A stretch of 50,971 nt of DNA, from positions 1 to 50,971 of the forward strand of contig JAJDEQ010000038.1 of assembly GCA_029259695.1 (NCBI GenBank). The letters are read 5' to 3'. The notes under the pieces were generated by a model. It made no database searches, had not been told where the DNA came from, and worked only from the letters and a program-made list of their open reading frames with translations. Shown piece after piece: positions 36,535 through 47,172 of this stretch; the stretch's first letter is position 1; each line of letters opens with the position of its first letter. Source of the DNA: Planctomycetota bacterium (GTDB lineage Bacteria > Planctomycetota > B15-G4). The translations under genes were made by a program, and so were the position numbers.

Positions 36535-36559
36535 CCGCGAGCCGCGGCGCACCTCGCGG
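36535..36559. terminator. hairpin between convergent beta-helix and TPR lipoprotein genes
   Basis: A perfect 7-bp stem ccgcgag/ctcgcgg with an 11-nt loop lies in the 75-base gap between two converging stops. It has no T-run; a bidirectional terminator role is inferred from position. Confidence 0.35.
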
Positions 36560-36568
36560 GCCGGACCC

Positions 36569-37552
36569 TCAGGGGTCGGCGCCCTGCGCGGCGGCCTCCG
36601 CGAGGGCCTGCCTGAAGATCGCGAAGCGTGGTGAGTCCGCCGGCTCGTCGAGGGCGTGCAGGGCGCCCAGTCCGCAGCGGGCCATGTCGGCCAGCAGGCG
36701 CGGGTTGGAGGCGGTCCGGGCCAGCTCGAGGCCCCGCGTGGCGTGGTCGTGGGCGTCCCGGGGGCGGCCGAGCGCGGTGAGATCGCGGGCCATGCCGAGC
36801 ACCGCTCGGGCCCGGGCCGGCGTGTCGTCCAGTCGGTGGGCGAGGTCGGAGGCCCGGGCATGCCACTCGAAGGCGGTGGCCGGGTCGCCGGTGGCCGCCA
36901 GGTCGTCACCCAGGCCCTGAGCCACGGCACGGCGCAGGGGCAGGCGCTCGTCATCGGCGAGCACCGAGAGCGAGAGCAGGGCCCGCCGCTCGCTGGGCAG
37001 GGCGGCGGCGTGATTGCCATCCCGGCGGTGGGCGGCCGCCTGGAAGTGGAAGGTGAGTGCCCGATATCGGGCGCCGAGGTCCCGGTCGTCCAGCGCCCCG
37101 GCCTGGTGCGCGAGCTGCTCCGCCAGCTGGTGGGCGACGAGCAGGGCGCGCTCCGGGTCGCCCAGGTCCATGTAGCCCTCGGCGAGTTCCAGGCGCACGG
37201 TCAGCAGGAGCTCCTCGTTGCCGGAGCTGCTCTCGATCAGCGGCTCGGCCAGGGCCAGGCCCTCGATCGACTGATCGATGCGGGCCAGGAGCACCAGGGC
37301 CCGGGCCTCGGTCAGGCGATGGCCGGCCTCGAGGGCTTGGAACAGGGCCTGGCGACCGGCCTCGCGGGCTGCGTCGACCTCGCCCCGGCGGTAGAAGTCC
37401 TCGGCTCGGGAGATCGAGGCGTCGGCCAGTCGGGCCTCCCAGTCCCCGGGCCGGGGGGCCTCGGCGGCGGGGTCGGCGGGGGACCGGCATGCGCCGGAGA
37501 GGGCGAGCAGGGTCGCCAGGCAGAGGGTCGGTAGTGGCTGGGTGAGCTTCAT
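36569..37552 (-). CDS. TPR-like lipoprotein of unknown function
   Basis: 327 residues. Lipoprotein signal peptide with lipobox LSGAC (Cys22). The mature part is all-helical, with TPR-like repeats: ISRAEDFYRRGEVDAAREAGRQA, LLTVRLELAEGYMDLGDPERALLVAHQLA (key pattern: A-x-x-x-x-x-G-[DE]-x-x-x-A) and AVLGMARDLTALGRPRDAHDHATRGLELA. Such proteins are protein-protein scaffolds in the periplasm. The ATG at 37552 is chosen because it directly precedes the signal peptide; the frame further upstream is not protein-like. Divergent from rho across 280 bases. Confidence 0.72.
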   Translation of the reverse strand: MKLTQPLPTLCLATLLALSGACRSPADPAAEAPRPGDWEARLADASISRAEDFYRRGEVDAAREAGRQALFQALEAGHRLTEARALVLLARIDQSIEGLALAEPLIESSSGNEELLLTVRLELAEGYMDLGDPERALLVAHQLAEQLAHQAGALDDRDLGARYRALTFHFQAAAHRRDGNHAAALPSERRALLSLSVLADDERLPLRRAVAQGLGDDLAATGDPATAFEWHARASDLAHRLDDTPARARAVLGMARDLTALGRPRDAHDHATRGLELARTASNPRLLADMARCGLGALHALDEPADSPRFAIFRQALAEAAAQGADP

Positions 37553-37588
37553 GTGGTCGGGCGAATTCCGTGTGATGCCGGATTCTTC

Positions 37589-37618
37589 CTGGCAACGGTC
37601 CCCGAATGGCGTCATAAT
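37589..37618 (+). promoter_or_regulatory. candidate sigma70-type promoter for rho
   Basis: CTGGCA (37589-37594) and CATAAT (37613-37618) with 18-nt spacing, in one of the few AT-containing spots of the divergent gap. Transcription from here would give a 5' leader of about 200 nt before the rho ATG. The assignment is by consensus only. Confidence 0.35.
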
Positions 37619-37832
37619 TCGCGGCGGAAAGAGGTCACCGGGTCGAGCCCGTCGCTGACCGCCGCTCAGCGCAGCGACACGTTGTGACGCCGCCGCCGTC
37701 CCCATGACGTGCAGCCAGGCGTTCCCAGGCACTCGAGGTCCTCGAACTCGGCAAAGAGCAAGCGCTCGGCCGATACCTCCGCAAGCCGGAAGCCGGGCGA
37801 AGTCCGCCCCGAGCCGGCAGGAAATATTCTTC

Positions 37833-39110
37833 ATGGCAGAACAGACGAAACCACGCACCCGCAGAGGGCGTCGCCGCCGAGGTCGTGGCCGCCGAGGAGG
37901 CGGGGCGCCGGGTGGTTTCCAGCAGCAGCAGCATCATCAGCAGCGCCAACAGCAGGACGACGTGCCTTTCGGCCCCCAACCGCGCATCGATGCGCGGGGG
38001 GTGCTCGAACTGCTGCCCGACGGCCAGGGCTGGTTGCGCGACATCGCGTCCTCCTTCGTCCCCGAGGACACGGACCCCTACGTGCCCGTGGCCCTGGCCA
38101 AGAGCCAGAACCTGCGGCCGGGGAGCTTTGTCGTGGGCTGGGCCGAGCGCGTCAAGGGCCGCCCCACGGTGGTCGGCATCGAGTCAGTGGACGGGCTGCA
38201 GGTCGAAGAGGCCAATGCCCTGCCGCTGTTCAAGCAGCTCACCTCGGTGGACCCGACCGACGCCTTCGTGCTGGAGGGGGGGGAGCCGATCGACGGCGAC
38301 AACGGCGCCACCGAGAACATGCGCGTGCTCGACCTCATCACGCCCCTCGGCAAGGGCCAGCGCGGTCTGATCACGGCGCCGCCGCGGTCGGGCAAGACGA
38401 TCCTGCTCCAGCAGGTCGCCAACCGCATCTCGATCTCGAATCCGGAGGTCCACCTCATGGTGCTGCTCGTGGACGAGCGGCCCGAGGAGGCCACCCACTT
38501 CCGCCGCACCGTGAACGGCGAGGTCATCGCCTCCACCAACGACGAGCCGGCCGATCGGCATACGCGGGTCACCGAACTCACCATCGAGCGGGCCAAGCGC
38601 CTGGTCGAGCAGGGCCGGGACGTGGTCATCGTGATGGACTCGCTGACCCGTCTCGGGCGGGCCTACAACGTCACGGTGCGCAATTCGGGACGCACCCTCT
38701 CGGGCGGCGTGGATTCGCGAACGCTCGAGAAGCCCAAGGCGTTCTTCGGGGCGGCCAGGAACGTCGAGGACGGCGGTTCGCTCACGATCCTGGCGACAGC
38801 CCTGATCGAGACCGGCAGCCGTATGGACGAGGTCATCTTCGAGGAGTTCAAGGGCACGGGTAACATGGAACTCGTGCTGTCCCGGGAACTCGCCGAGCGT
38901 CGGGTCTGGCCCGCAATCGACATCAACAAATCCGGAACAAGGAAGGAGGAGTTGCTCCTTCCGCCCGAGGTCTACCGCAAGGTCGTCCTGCTCCGTAGGG
39001 TCCTGTCCCAGATGCACCCCGTCGAAGGCATGCAGCTGCTCATGGCCAAGATTCGGGAAACACCGGGCAACGACAAGTTCCTGGCTTCTTTCGACGCTCG
39101 ACGCAGCTAA
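37833..39110 (+). CDS. rho: transcription termination factor Rho with RG- and Q/H-rich N-terminus
   Basis: Hexameric RNA-dependent ATPase/translocase that ends transcription. 425 residues. The core is complete: an RNA-binding OB-fold ([15 protein letters not shown]), Walker A APPRSGKT (Lys188), the VDERPEEA segment, Walker [17 protein letters not shown], and the R-loop/Q-loop region [19 protein letters not shown]. In place of the usual N-terminal helical Rho-N domain are about 50 residues with [15 protein letters not shown] and a run of Gln and His ([12 protein letters not shown]), which should be disordered and RNA-binding. The ATG at 37833 follows AGGAAA at normal distance; an upstream in-frame ATG at 37704 adds unlikely sequence. 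Confidence 0.95.
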   Translation: MAEQTKPRTRRGRRRRGRGRRGGGAPGGFQQQQHHQQRQQQDDVPFGPQPRIDARGVLELLPDGQGWLRDIASSFVPEDTDPYVPVALAKSQNLRPGSFVVGWAERVKGRPTVVGIESVDGLQVEEANALPLFKQLTSVDPTDAFVLEGGEPIDGDNGATENMRVLDLITPLGKGQRGLITAPPRSGKTILLQQVANRISISNPEVHLMVLLVDERPEEATHFRRTVNGEVIASTNDEPADRHTRVTELTIERAKRLVEQGRDVVIVMDSLTRLGRAYNVTVRNSGRTLSGGVDSRTLEKPKAFFGAARNVEDGGSLTILATALIETGSRMDEVIFEEFKGTGNMELVLSRELAERRVWPAIDINKSGTRKEELLLPPEVYRKVVLLRRVLSQMHPVEGMQLLMAKIRETPGNDKFLASFDARRS

Positions 39111-39122
39111 GGGGGCCTCCCC

Positions 39123-40949
39123 ATGTCCATGCCTGACCGGCTCGACGACTTCGAGATCGTCGAGGAGATCGGTCGGGGTGGATTCGGCGTCGTCTATCGG
39201 GCCCGGCAGATCAGCCTCGATCGGCCGGTGGCCCTCAAGGTCCTCTACCGCAACCTGATCCACACCGAGGATCAGATCTCGCGCTTCGAGCGTGAGGCGC
39301 GGGCGGCGGCGCGGCTCGACCACTCTTCCATCGTGTCGGTGTATGCGTGGGGAGAGGCCAACGACGACTTCTACATCGCCCAGCGACTCGTGGGCAGCGG
39401 CCGCACCATGGCGGACGACCTGACGGGGTTGCGCGAGGAGACGACCCCGCCCACGGGCTACTTCCGGCGCGTGGCTGAGCAACTCGCCACCGTCGCCGAA
39501 GCGCTCCAGCAAGCACACGAGCGCGGCATCGTGCACCGCGACGTGAAGCCCTCGAACATCCTGCTGGAGGACGACGGCCGCCCGTTCCTGGGGGACTTCG
39601 GTCTGGCCAAGGTCGAGGACGGCCTGGAGCTGTCGCGCACCGGCGATCTCACCGGCTCGCCCTACTACATGTCGCCCGAGCAGGCTGACTCGCGCCGGGG
39701 AGAGATCGGGCCGCTCTCGGATGTGTACTCCCTCGGCGTCACGCTGTACGAGTGCCTCACACTGACGCAGCCCTTCAAGGGCCTGTCGTCACCGGAGATC
39801 GTGCGGCGCATCCTCACCGAAGACGCGCGGCGTCCATCCAAGCTGCAGGTCCGGGTGCCGGCCGACCTCGAGACGATCTGTCTCAAGGCGATGGAGAAGA
39901 ACCCCGATCGCCGCTACTGCAGCGCCGGAGACATGGCCGCTGATCTGCACGCGTTCCTGAACGGCGAGCCGATCTCCGCCGTGCCCATCGGCGCGACGAC
40001 ACGACTGCTGCGCAAGGCGAAGCGCCAGAGGGTGCCGATCCTGGTGGGTGCCGTCGGCCTGCTGCTGACCGGGTTGGCGATCTGGTACGCGATCAGCCAG
40101 AAGCCGACCAAGGGCGACATCCTGCTCGACGGCGTCGACAAGAAGGCCCGGCTCACCCAGGAACTGCGCGTCGACATCGACGAGCAGATCGACGAGGCGA
40201 TCCTGGCCGGTGACCTGGAACGGGTGAAGGACCTCCACGGGACCAGCAAGCAACTCGACCAGGTCGAGGAGGAGCTGCACAACTGGGCCGAGGGGCTCGT
40301 GGAGTTGGGTGACTCCGATGTGGTGCAGAACGCGACCAGGGCCGTGGAGGGTGTGGTCGATGTCGAGTCGTTGTTCGCGTTCGTCGCGGACGTGGCCGAC
40401 AAGGCGTTCCAGGAACCCGACCGGACGCGGCCGGTGACCCTGCCCCAGGCAGACGAAGTCGCCCAGGCCACCGCCGAGGGGCTCGATGGACCCGTGGTCG
40501 GGGTGCCGCCGATGGGCGAGCCCACCGACGCGACGCTGGCCACCCCCGCCGACCGGTTGAACTTCCTCTACGACGCGGTCATGAACAGCAATCTCTTCGC
40601 GAGCGCGGAGCCGTCGGGTGACGAGACCGACGGAACGGGCGCGCTCGTTCCACCGAAGAGTCCGGCCACCGATCTCACCGCCGGCGCGCCCCAGGGCACG
40701 ACCGACCCGGTGCCGGTCTCGATGCCGCCGCCGACGCGGCCCGGTCCGCTGCCGCGCACGCGCGCCCCGGCCATCCCGGCCGGCTCGAGTGGCTCGGCGG
40801 TCGACGCGGACTCCGACGTGCTTCGCGCCGAGAGCCTGCCGCCTTGGCTCGAGGGTCTGCAGCCCCGCACCCGCGTCCTGCTCGTGGGTGGGCAGCTGGT
40901 CGTCCTGCCGGCAGACGCACCGGATCCGGACGCGCCCAGCCAGGGCTGA
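39123..40949 (+). CDS. membrane-anchored Ser/Thr protein kinase
   Basis: 608 residues. N-terminal Hanks-type kinase: glycine loop GRGGFGVVY (17-25), catalytic Lys39 in VALKV, HRDVKPSN with Asp140, DFGLAK with Asp158, activation-segment end GSPYYMSPEQA and a normal C-lobe up to about residue 285. One transmembrane helix (about 304-325, VPILVGAVGLLLTGLAIWYA) separates it from a ~280-residue extracytoplasmic part, helical at first and then Pro/Thr/Ala-rich, without PASTA or PEGA repeats. This is a sensor-kinase layout of the PknB class. Its ATG is 12 bases after the rho stop, so it is probably cotranscribed with rho. Confidence 0.92.
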   Translation: MSMPDRLDDFEIVEEIGRGGFGVVYRARQISLDRPVALKVLYRNLIHTEDQISRFEREARAAARLDHSSIVSVYAWGEANDDFYIAQRLVGSGRTMADDLTGLREETTPPTGYFRRVAEQLATVAEALQQAHERGIVHRDVKPSNILLEDDGRPFLGDFGLAKVEDGLELSRTGDLTGSPYYMSPEQADSRRGEIGPLSDVYSLGVTLYECLTLTQPFKGLSSPEIVRRILTEDARRPSKLQVRVPADLETICLKAMEKNPDRRYCSAGDMAADLHAFLNGEPISAVPIGATTRLLRKAKRQRVPILVGAVGLLLTGLAIWYAISQKPTKGDILLDGVDKKARLTQELRVDIDEQIDEAILAGDLERVKDLHGTSKQLDQVEEELHNWAEGLVELGDSDVVQNATRAVEGVVDVESLFAFVADVADKAFQEPDRTRPVTLPQADEVAQATAEGLDGPVVGVPPMGEPTDATLATPADRLNFLYDAVMNSNLFASAEPSGDETDGTGALVPPKSPATDLTAGAPQGTTDPVPVSMPPPTRPGPLPRTRAPAIPAGSSGSAVDADSDVLRAESLPPWLEGLQPRTRVLLVGGQLVVLPADAPDPDAPSQG

Positions 40950-40994
40950 TGCACCCCGGCTGTCGGCCAGGCGTTGTCGAAGCTCGCCGGTCGC

Positions 40995-43124
<2,130 letters not shown>

Positions 43125-43406
43125 GGGATCAGGGCCTGGGCCTGGGGCGGACCCAGGCAGGGGCAGGGGCGGGAACAACCGAACGGGAGGGAGTGCTTCC
43201 GCAAACCCGGCTTTGGGAGCTGGAGCGGAAGCCGTCCAGTCAACCAGTCGTCGGGCGTTCGGTCAAGGAGCCAAAGGCTCGCTGATGCTCTCTCTCAGTC
43301 CTATGATCGGTCGCAGCCGCCCTGGGCCTGAGCCCGAGCGGGCGGCGGCGACGGGCCGTGCCCCCTCCCTCGGCCCACAGCGGCGAAGCTCCCCGCGCCT
43401 CCCCCC
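43125..43406. other. divergent intergenic region between fusA and a membrane-protein gene
   Basis: 282 bases without a recognisable gene. The fusA-proximal part is G-rich simple sequence (ggcctgggcctggggcgga, caggggcaggggcggg). No clear promoter boxes are visible on either strand. Confidence 0.35.
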
Positions 43407-44096
43407 ATGACGCTGCGACTCCCCCACGTGCTCGTCCTGATGTTCCTCGTCCTCGCGGCGGGGGTGGTGAGCGTGAAGGTCCTGGAGACCCAGATCGGTG
43501 GGGCCACGGTGCCCGGGATCGTGCTGATCGACGCGCCATTCCTCAGCGGCGGCGATGTGGACGACCTGATCAGGCGCTGGCCGGGAGCCGTCGAGGAACT
43601 GATCCCGGCCGGGGAGGGGGCCCTGGCCCCGTTCGAGCCCGCCATCGTGGGTCGCATGGCGGCCCGAGGGGACGCAACGGCCCTGTTCTGCCTCGATGAG
43701 GCGGTCAGCCGTCAGGCCCAGCGCGCCGGGGCGGGCGACCAGCCCGTGTGGAAGGCCGTCCTGGGGGAGGACGTCCCCGCAGCGCTGGATGCCGATCGCG
43801 CCCGCCTGATCGTGGATTGGGCCGCCGAGTACCTGCGCGCCCAACAGCAGGTCCAGGGTTTCCTGCTGGGTGTGGTCTTCCACACCCGACTCGACCCGCC
43901 GCTCGAGCCGGTCGTGGCCTCCCTGGTCCAGGCGGCCGATGCCCTGCCCTCGTTCCGACGGACGAGCATCGTGGTCCTCGGTGATCGCCTGGCCGGCACC
44001 CGGGAGCCGGTCCGGCGGTCCGTGCGCATCGACCGGGGGGAGTGGCGCCGCCGGGCGCGGCCCAAGCTGGCCGACCTGCTCGAGCCAGGCTGGTGA
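43407..44096 (+). CDS. hypothetical membrane-anchored protein upstream of mqnB
   Basis: 229 residues, not recognised. One N-terminal transmembrane segment (LPHVLVLMFLVLAAGVVSV) is followed by an alpha/beta-looking domain (GIVLIDAPFLSGGDVDDLIRRW; SIVVLGDRLAGTREPVRR). No catalytic motif is evident. The stop overlaps the GTG start of mqnB by 4 bases, so the gene is translationally coupled to the futalosine pathway genes, although a role in menaquinone synthesis is only suggested by position. Confidence 0.7.
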   Translation: MTLRLPHVLVLMFLVLAAGVVSVKVLETQIGGATVPGIVLIDAPFLSGGDVDDLIRRWPGAVEELIPAGEGALAPFEPAIVGRMAARGDATALFCLDEAVSRQAQRAGAGDQPVWKAVLGEDVPAALDADRARLIVDWAAEYLRAQQQVQGFLLGVVFHTRLDPPLEPVVASLVQAADALPSFRRTSIVVLGDRLAGTREPVRRSVRIDRGEWRRRARPKLADLLEPGW

Positions 44097-44818
44097 CCGT
44101 CCCGGGCGTCGCACCCTGGCTGATCCTGATCCCCTCGGAACTCGAGCGGGATCGCCTGCCGGTCCTGGAGGGGCTGGAGGACTGGCGCACGGCCGGCCGG
44201 GCAGGCAGCCGCCGAGCCCTGTGCGGGGTCGGGGTCGTCGACTCGGCGCTGGAGACGGCGCGTCTGCTGTCGTCGGGCCCGCGCCCGGGGCGTTGTCTGC
44301 TGGTGGGCCTGGCCGGCACCCGTGATGCGGCCCAGGCTGCGGTGGGGTCGCTGGTCTGGGGCACGGCCGCCCGCAACGAGGCGATCGGCGCCGGCGCCGG
44401 CGAGGACTTCGTCGACCTCTCCGCCATGGGCCTCGGACCAGCGGACGACGAGTGCCTGCCGCTGCAACCGCTCTCGGCTTCCGAGCGGGCGGGGATCGAA
44501 CTGGCCATCGGCTCGCGCGATGTCCCGATGACGACCGGGGTGCTGGGTACGGTCGCCGCGGCCTCGGGCAGCCCGGCAGCCGCGCGAGGCTGGGCGCGGC
44601 GCCATCCCGAAGTGCTCGTGGAGGACATGGAGAGCTGGGCGGTGGGGCTGGTGGCTCGACGGGCCGGCGTGCCCCTGGGCGTGCTGCGCGCGGTGAGCAA
44701 CGTGGCCGGAGAGCGCGCGCTGTCCCGCTGGGACCTGGACGCCGCGTTCGACGCGTTGCAGTACGCACTGGCCGGGTTGTTGGCGCTGCCCCTGCCGCGC
44801 GCCCGGGGCGCCCAGTGA
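44093..44818 (+). CDS. mqnB: futalosine hydrolase
   Basis: Cleaves futalosine to hypoxanthine and dehypoxanthine futalosine in the alternative menaquinone pathway. 241 residues with a nucleoside-phosphorylase-like fold: CGVGVVDSALETARLL, LLVGLAGTRD, and VEDMESWAVGLVARRAGVPLGVLRAVSN, where the Glu of the MES motif is the substrate-ribose contact typical of the MTA/SAH nucleosidase group. GTG start overlapping the upstream stop; stop overlapping mqnD. The neighbouring mqnD makes this call firm. Confidence 0.85.
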   Translation: MTVPGVAPWLILIPSELERDRLPVLEGLEDWRTAGRAGSRRALCGVGVVDSALETARLLSSGPRPGRCLLVGLAGTRDAAQAAVGSLVWGTAARNEAIGAGAGEDFVDLSAMGLGPADDECLPLQPLSASERAGIELAIGSRDVPMTTGVLGTVAAASGSPAAARGWARRHPEVLVEDMESWAVGLVARRAGVPLGVLRAVSNVAGERALSRWDLDAAFDALQYALAGLLALPLPRARGAQ

Positions 44819-45633
44819 CGGCCCTGCGGGTGGGGCTGTCGACGTGTCCCAACGACACGTTCCTGTTTCACGGCCTGCTCGCGGGTCTGGTGGACACGCG
44901 CGGTCTGGACCTGGCGTTCGAGCTGGCCGATGTGCAGGAGCTCAATCAAGCCCTGCTCGCAGGCCGCCTCGACGTGGGCAAGGCCAGCTTCGCGACGGCG
45001 CTGCAGCTCGCCGATCGCTACGGCGTGCTCAGCGTGGGGTCGGCCCTGGGTTTCGGCGTCGGTCCGGTGTTGCTGGCCCGGCCGGGGCTGGAGCGTCTCC
45101 CGACCCGCGTCCTGTGCCCCGGCGCCGGGACCACCGCGACGCTGTTGCTCGCCTGTCTGCACCCCGAGTGGACCAACGTGGAGCACGTCCGCTTCGACGA
45201 GATCATGCCGGCGTTGCAACGGGGCGAGGCGGATGCGGGCGTCTGTATCCACGAGGGGCGCTTCACCTACCGCGATGCGGGCCTGGTGCTGCTCGAGGAT
45301 CTCGGTGCGAGCTGGGAGCGGCGCACGGGGGCCCCGGTGCCGCTCGGGGGCCTGCTGGCCGGCCTGCACCTCTCACGCGGGCAGCAGGGCGACGTCGTGC
45401 CCCGGCTCGTGGCGGCGCTCCAGGACTCGCTGGCGCTGGCCCGGGCGGACCCGCCCGCCACCCTGCCGACCATGCGCGCCTGGGCCCAGGAACTGGACGA
45501 TGACGTGATCTGGCAGCACGTCGAGCTTTACGTGAACGACCAGACCACCGAGCTGGGGGAACTCGGCGAGCGCTGTCTGGCCGAGTTGGCCCGGCAGGCG
45601 GGGGCCCCGGGCGGCCTGCGCATCCTGCGTTGA
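44815..45633 (+). CDS. mqnD: 1,4-dihydroxy-6-naphthoate synthase
   Basis: Converts cyclic dehypoxanthine futalosine to 1,4-dihydroxy-6-naphthoate in the futalosine route to menaquinone. 272 residues, a periplasmic-binding-protein-like fold. The N-terminal LSTCPNDTFLFHGL is the MqnD hallmark (typically SPCPNDTF), and CIHEGRFTY carries the conserved active-site His146. Start GTG overlaps the mqnB stop. mqnA and mqnC are not in the window. Confidence 0.9.
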   Translation: MTALRVGLSTCPNDTFLFHGLLAGLVDTRGLDLAFELADVQELNQALLAGRLDVGKASFATALQLADRYGVLSVGSALGFGVGPVLLARPGLERLPTRVLCPGAGTTATLLLACLHPEWTNVEHVRFDEIMPALQRGEADAGVCIHEGRFTYRDAGLVLLEDLGASWERRTGAPVPLGGLLAGLHLSRGQQGDVVPRLVAALQDSLALARADPPATLPTMRAWAQELDDDVIWQHVELYVNDQTTELGELGERCLAELARQAGAPGGLRILR

Positions 45634-45706
45634 GCCGGGACGTGACCACGCACACCACCGCGGCCGCCGGCGTCCCGCGCCGCGCCCCGTTCCACGGAGC
45701 CGGCCC

Positions 45707-46195
45707 ATGACCTCCAGCAGCTTCATCGACCATCCCGGCCGCGACGGCGCCTTCGGCGCGCTGATGGACGAGTACGTCCGGGCTGCCGAGGACTTCTGCC
45801 GCGTGGTGGAGGCCTTCGATCCCACGCTCTTCCGCGCCGAACGGGAGAGCGCCGACGCCGACACCCGCTCGCCGTACGCCATCGCGGCGCACGTCTGCGG
45901 CGCGGCTCGGCGTTACGCCGACTACATCGACGCGGCGCGCCGCGGCGGAGAGGCGCGCCCCTTCGCGTTGCCGCTCGACCGCCTTCACGGCCCCACCGAC
46001 GTGCGACCGCTGCTCGCCGAGGGCATGCGCTTCACCGAGTCGGTGCTGGAGGGGTTCTTCGAGCCGGGGGGCCTCGAGGTCGCCGAGGGCATCACCTTCC
46101 AGGTGCGCTGGGGTCCGACTTACGATCCGGAGATGCTGCTCGAGCACGCCATCGTGCACCTGTTGCGGCATCGGCGGCAGCTCGAACGCTGGTGA
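45707..46195 (+). CDS. DinB-like four-helix-bundle protein
   Basis: 162 residues. Helical segments with AHVCGAARRYADYIDAAR in the middle and EHAIVHLLRHRRQLERW at the C-terminus supply His residues placed like the metal-binding triad of the DinB/YfiT superfamily, whose members include thiol-dependent S-transferases. The substrate is unknown. ATG at 45707, 73 bases after mqnD; cotranscription is possible. Convergent with boxR, 29 bases between stops. Confidence 0.65.
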   Translation: MTSSSFIDHPGRDGAFGALMDEYVRAAEDFCRVVEAFDPTLFRAERESADADTRSPYAIAAHVCGAARRYADYIDAARRGGEARPFALPLDRLHGPTDVRPLLAEGMRFTESVLEGFFEPGGLEVAEGITFQVRWGPTYDPEMLLEHAIVHLLRHRRQLERW

Positions 46196-46224
46196 GCCGC
46201 GGATCAGCGCCGCACGCGTCCCGA

Positions 46225-46971
46225 TCAGTCCGCGGCCCAGCGCGCGATCTCCTCCGCGATCCCGGCGGGGGCACGGGCGGATGTGCCCAGCGTGAGGTCG
46301 GCACGCTCGTAGCGCGGCGTGCGCTGATCGAGCAGGGCCCGCAGTTGGTTCATGGCGCGGGGTGCGCTCTCGGACTCCATCGGGCGCAGGTCGCCCTGGG
46401 CGACGACGCGCTGCCAGTGCTCCTCCGGCGTCGCCTGCAGCCAGACCGTGCGGCATGTCTCGCAGAGGCGTCGGAAGCTCGGCTCGTCGTTGACGATCGA
46501 GCCGCCGGAGGCCAACACGCCGCTGCCGTGTTGCCCGAGCCATGCCTCGAGCGCCTCGCGTTGCAGGACGCGGTAGTAGCCCTCGCCGTGGATGTCGAAG
46601 ATCTGCCCCAGGCCCATGCCGGCGCGCTTCTCGATCAAGCCGTCGAGTTCGAAGAAGGGCACCTCGAGTCGCTGCGCGAGGCAGCGTCCCACCGAGGTCT
46701 TGCCGGCGCCGCGCAGGCCCAGCAGGGCGATGCGCCAGGTGGGCGCGGCCGCCACGTCGAGGTCGCACAGTTCACGCAGGGGCACGCGCAGGGTGGCTGC
46801 CAGGGCCGCCAGCTTGAGCAACGAGAGGTTGGCTTCGCCGGCCTCGGCCATGCGCAGGTAGCGGCTGCTCACGCCGGCCCGGACGGCGAGTTCGGCCACC
46901 GTCAGGCCCGCTTCGCTGCGGGCTGCGGCCAGCCGCCGCCCGACCTCGGATAGGATGCCAGTGAGACGCAT
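46225..46971 (-). CDS. boxR: BoxR/BzdR-type regulator: XRE helix-turn-helix fused to shikimate-kinase-like domain
   Basis: 248 residues. The N-terminal ~65 residues are an XRE-type DNA-binding domain (RRLAAARSEAGLTVAELAVRA followed by GVSSRYLRMAEAGEANLSLLKL, key recognition helix VSSRYLRMAE). The rest is a shikimate-kinase-like domain with P-loop GLRGAGKTSVGR and the FFELDGLIE and ASGGSIV segments. In BzdR and BoxR this fusion represses benzoyl-CoA degradation genes and responds to benzoyl-CoA bound by the kinase-like domain. The divergent boxC and boxB support that role here over an enzymatic AroK. The ATG at 46971 is preferred; a TTG at 47001 would add 10 residues. Confidence 0.85.
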   Translation of the reverse strand: MRLTGILSEVGRRLAAARSEAGLTVAELAVRAGVSSRYLRMAEAGEANLSLLKLAALAATLRVPLRELCDLDVAAAPTWRIALLGLRGAGKTSVGRCLAQRLEVPFFELDGLIEKRAGMGLGQIFDIHGEGYYRVLQREALEAWLGQHGSGVLASGGSIVNDEPSFRRLCETCRTVWLQATPEEHWQRVVAQGDLRPMESESAPRAMNQLRALLDQRTPRYERADLTLGTSARAPAGIAEEIARWAAD

Positions 46972-46975
46972 GCTG

Positions 46976-47020
46976 GGAAATATAATGCAACAATTTGGCA
47001 ATGTATAGGAAATATGATGC
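46976..47020. promoter_or_regulatory. AT-rich divergent promoter/operator between boxR and boxC
   Basis: An AT-rich island in GC-rich DNA. It contains a direct repeat, ggaaatataatgc (46976-46988) and ggaaatatgatgc (47008-47020), 12 of 13 bases identical and 32 bases apart, about three helical turns. The first copy contains TATAAT (46981-46986), a -10-like box towards boxC. Position between a BzdR-type repressor and its expected targets makes these likely operator sites. Confidence 0.6.
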
Positions 47021-47172
47021 CATCACGCTTGATCGTGCGATGCTCTCCAGGCTCGTATGGACAGGAACCCGCCCCCGGCCCGGCGCACTCCCGAGGTGCA
47101 CCCACTCCGGCCCGGAACGGGAAGACGACGGTCCCGGCAAGCGCCGGACCCGCCCCCCGATCGGAACCGCCC

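Noticed and set aside
46225..46971. Annotation of the HTH-kinase fusion as shikimate kinase (aroK)
   Set aside because: The N-terminal XRE domain and the divergent box genes fit the BoxR/BzdR regulator, in which the kinase-like domain is a ligand sensor.
47014..47172. Upstream ATG codons as the boxC start
   Set aside because: They lie in the promoter direct repeat and add a Pro/Arg-rich segment with no counterpart in BoxC proteins.
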